Of a stretch of 64,000 nucleotides of DNA, positions 62,788 to 64,000 are shown piece after piece (within the stretch, counting starts at the first letter, position 1; each line of letters starts with the position of its first letter). The translations under genes and the position numbers were made by a program. The stretch is taken from positions 1-64,000 of the forward strand of contig JAZQVO010000040.1 in the NCBI GenBank assembly GCA_045631905.1, given 5' to 3'. The stretch is from HGM04593 sp045631905 (GTDB taxonomy: Bacteria > Bacteroidota > Bacteroidia > Bacteroidales > Bacteroidaceae). The notes beneath the pieces were generated by a model that was not told where the DNA came from, searched no databases, and saw only the letters and a list, made by a program, of their open reading frames with translations.

Positions 62788-64000
62788 TTATTCCAATATC
62801 ATATCACAAACCGACGCGCCAAGAGGCATCATGGGCATCACATTTTCCTCGGCTCTCACAGCCACGCTCAACAAGAAAGCACCGGGTGTTTCGAGCATCT
62901 CTTTTATTGCATCATCGAGTTCGCTGCGCTCACTGACAAAACGAGTAGGTATACCATAGGCCGATGCTATTTTACAAAAATCGGGGTTACACATAGGGGT
63001 AAACGAACGACGATCGTCGTAGAACAACTCCTGCCACTGACGCACCATGCCAAGATAATTATTATCGAGCACAACCATCTTCACGGGACACTTCTGCTCC
63101 ATAATGGTACCAAGCTCCTGCATGTTCATCTGGAAACCGCCATCACCGCCGAAGTAGCAAACTGTGCGATGTGGAGCACCCATTGTGGCACCAATAGCCG
63201 CGGGAAGACCGAAACCCATGGTTCCCAAACCTCCCGATGTTATTATGCTGTGAGGCTCTTTATATTTGAAGTAACGAGCCGCAAACATCTGGTTCTGGCC
63301 TACATCGGTAACCAAAATAGCACTATTACCTGTTGCTTCACTCACACGACGTGCAACCTCTCCCATGAGTATCGGGCCATCTTTGGGGCAAAGAGCCTTG
63401 TCGATAACCTTCTCCTTCTCTATTTTATTGAAATTATCGAAGCTGTCTATCCACTCTTTGTGGTCGGCAGGTTCAAGATATTTTGTTATAAGGGGAAGTG
63501 TCTCTTTGCAATCGCCAAGCACGGGAAGGTCGATAGGTATATTCTTGTCTATCTCAACCTTGTCAATATCCAAATGAATTATCTTCGCCTGCTTTGCATA
63601 TGTCTCAATATTACCTGTAACACGGTCGCTGAAACGCATGCCGACAGCCACAAGCACATCACACTCGTTTGTATTCACGTTGGGGCCAAGGTTTCCGTGC
63701 ATACCCAACATACCCATACACAAGGGGTGATCCGAAGGAAGAGCCGACAAGCCGAGCAAGGTACGTGCTGCGGGCAAATTAGCTTTCTCAAGAAACGCAA
63801 TGAGCTCTTTATGCGCGTTTCCGAGCTCCACGCCCTGGCCTACAAGCACAAAAGGACGCTTGGCACGGTTTATGAGGTTGGCCGCCTCCTTTATACACTC
63901 CATGTCGGGCTCGGGATAGGGGATATAGCTACGCACGCTCTCCACCTTCTGTGGCTCGTACATACACATTGCCATCTGAGCATTCTTTGTAAAGTCGAGG
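62788..64000 (-). CDS. ilvB: Acetolactate synthase large subunit (5' part outside window)
   Basis: The reading frame stays open to the right edge (LDFTKNAQMAMCMYEPQKVE), so the internal ATG at 63975 is not the true start; about 170 N-terminal residues are missing. What remains is the middle domain and the C-terminal ThDP domain. Motifs are QMFAARYFKYKEPHS, GTMGFGLPAAIGATMGAP, and the ThDP/Mg motif GDGGFQMNMQELGT to DNNYLG. It condenses pyruvate with pyruvate or 2-oxobutanoate. It is upstream in the ilvB-ilvN-ilvC operon. Confidence 0.95.
   Translation of the reverse strand, partial: LDFTKNAQMAMCMYEPQKVESVRSYIPYPEPDMECIKEAANLINRAKRPFVLVGQGVELGNAHKELIAFLEKANLPAARTLLGLSALPSDHPLCMGMLGMHGNLGPNVNTNECDVLVAVGMRFSDRVTGNIETYAKQAKIIHLDIDKVEIDKNIPIDLPVLGDCKETLPLITKYLEPADHKEWIDSFDNFNKIEKEKVIDKALCPKDGPILMGEVARRVSEATGNSAILVTDVGQNQMFAARYFKYKEPHSIITSGGLGTMGFGLPAAIGATMGAPHRTVCYFGGDGGFQMNMQELGTIMEQKCPVKMVVLDNNYLGMVRQWQELFYDDRRSFTPMCNPDFCKIASAYGIPTRFVSERSELDDAIKEMLETPGAFLLSVAVRAEENVMPMMPLGASVCDMILE

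Overview
The window looks like a chromosomal segment of a host-associated Bacteroidota, order Bacteroidales; the genus cannot be fixed from sequence alone. Evidence: promoters of the Bacteroides type (a TAnnTTTG box about 20 bases after a TTTG element), a TonB-dependent receptor with a carboxypeptidase-regulatory-like N-terminus, families largely confined to this phylum (DUF4270, DUF4295, DUF4421, DUF4468, DUF5686, putative porin, golvesin-type amidase), PPi-dependent phosphofructokinase, and secreted glycosidases aimed at host glycans. There is no transposase, integrase, phage gene, CRISPR array or rRNA. Gene order is dense and operonic, and every protein gene appears intact apart from two cut by the window edges.

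Layout. 1-8.4 kb (minus): a very large secreted GH89 alpha-N-acetylglucosaminidase cut by the left edge, and a TonB-dependent receptor. 8.6-11 kb (plus): tsaD-pncC, then rpmB-rpmG-DUF4295. 11-13 kb (minus): long-chain acyl-CoA ligase. 13.3-18 kb (plus): a methylmalonyl-CoA operon (epimerase, carboxyltransferase, 48-residue MmdE-like protein, biotin carrier) followed closely by a secreted GH20 hexosaminidase where a membrane decarboxylase subunit might be expected. 18-19.3 kb (minus): panC-panD. 19.5-21.8 kb (plus): an N-terminal-only starch-synthase-like protein and a DUF4270 lipoprotein. 22-26.7 kb (minus): glycogen/alpha-glucan operon (debranching enzyme, GT4 synthase, GH57). 26.8-31.6 kb (minus): miaA-lipid kinase-kdsA-DUF5686.

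32-41 kb: a Crp/Fnr regulator, tRNA-Arg(TCT), a secreted sialidase, NhaA, threonine deaminase with its partner RidA, and a DUF2156-GNAT fusion. 41-49 kb: an MG2-plus-Sel1 envelope protein, rpmH, a golvesin-containing amidase and a small conserved protein. 49-53 kb: PPi-phosphofructokinase with an anchored GH25 lysozyme, then a PASTA protein and an RluA-family pseudouridine synthase. 53.5-58.5 kb (plus): operon DUF4468-small membrane protein-porin-oxidoreductase-DUF4421. 58.5-61 kb (minus): FadL-like protein and an aromatic/basic repeat protein. 61-64 kb (minus): ilvB-ilvN-ilvC, with ilvB cut by the right edge.

Functionally the window combines host-glycan attack (GH89, GH20 and GH33 release terminal GlcNAc, HexNAc and sialic acid), storage glucan metabolism, propionate-type carbon flow, branched-chain amino acid synthesis and envelope construction. 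No canonical SusC/SusD pair is present, so the glycosidases are not in a classical polysaccharide utilization locus. No obviously exotic defence or mobile system was found. The best leads are accessory modules shared by the unlinked GH89 and GH33 enzymes, the unusual methylmalonyl-CoA/GH20 operon, several domain fusions, and a catalytically doubtful starch-synthase-like protein.
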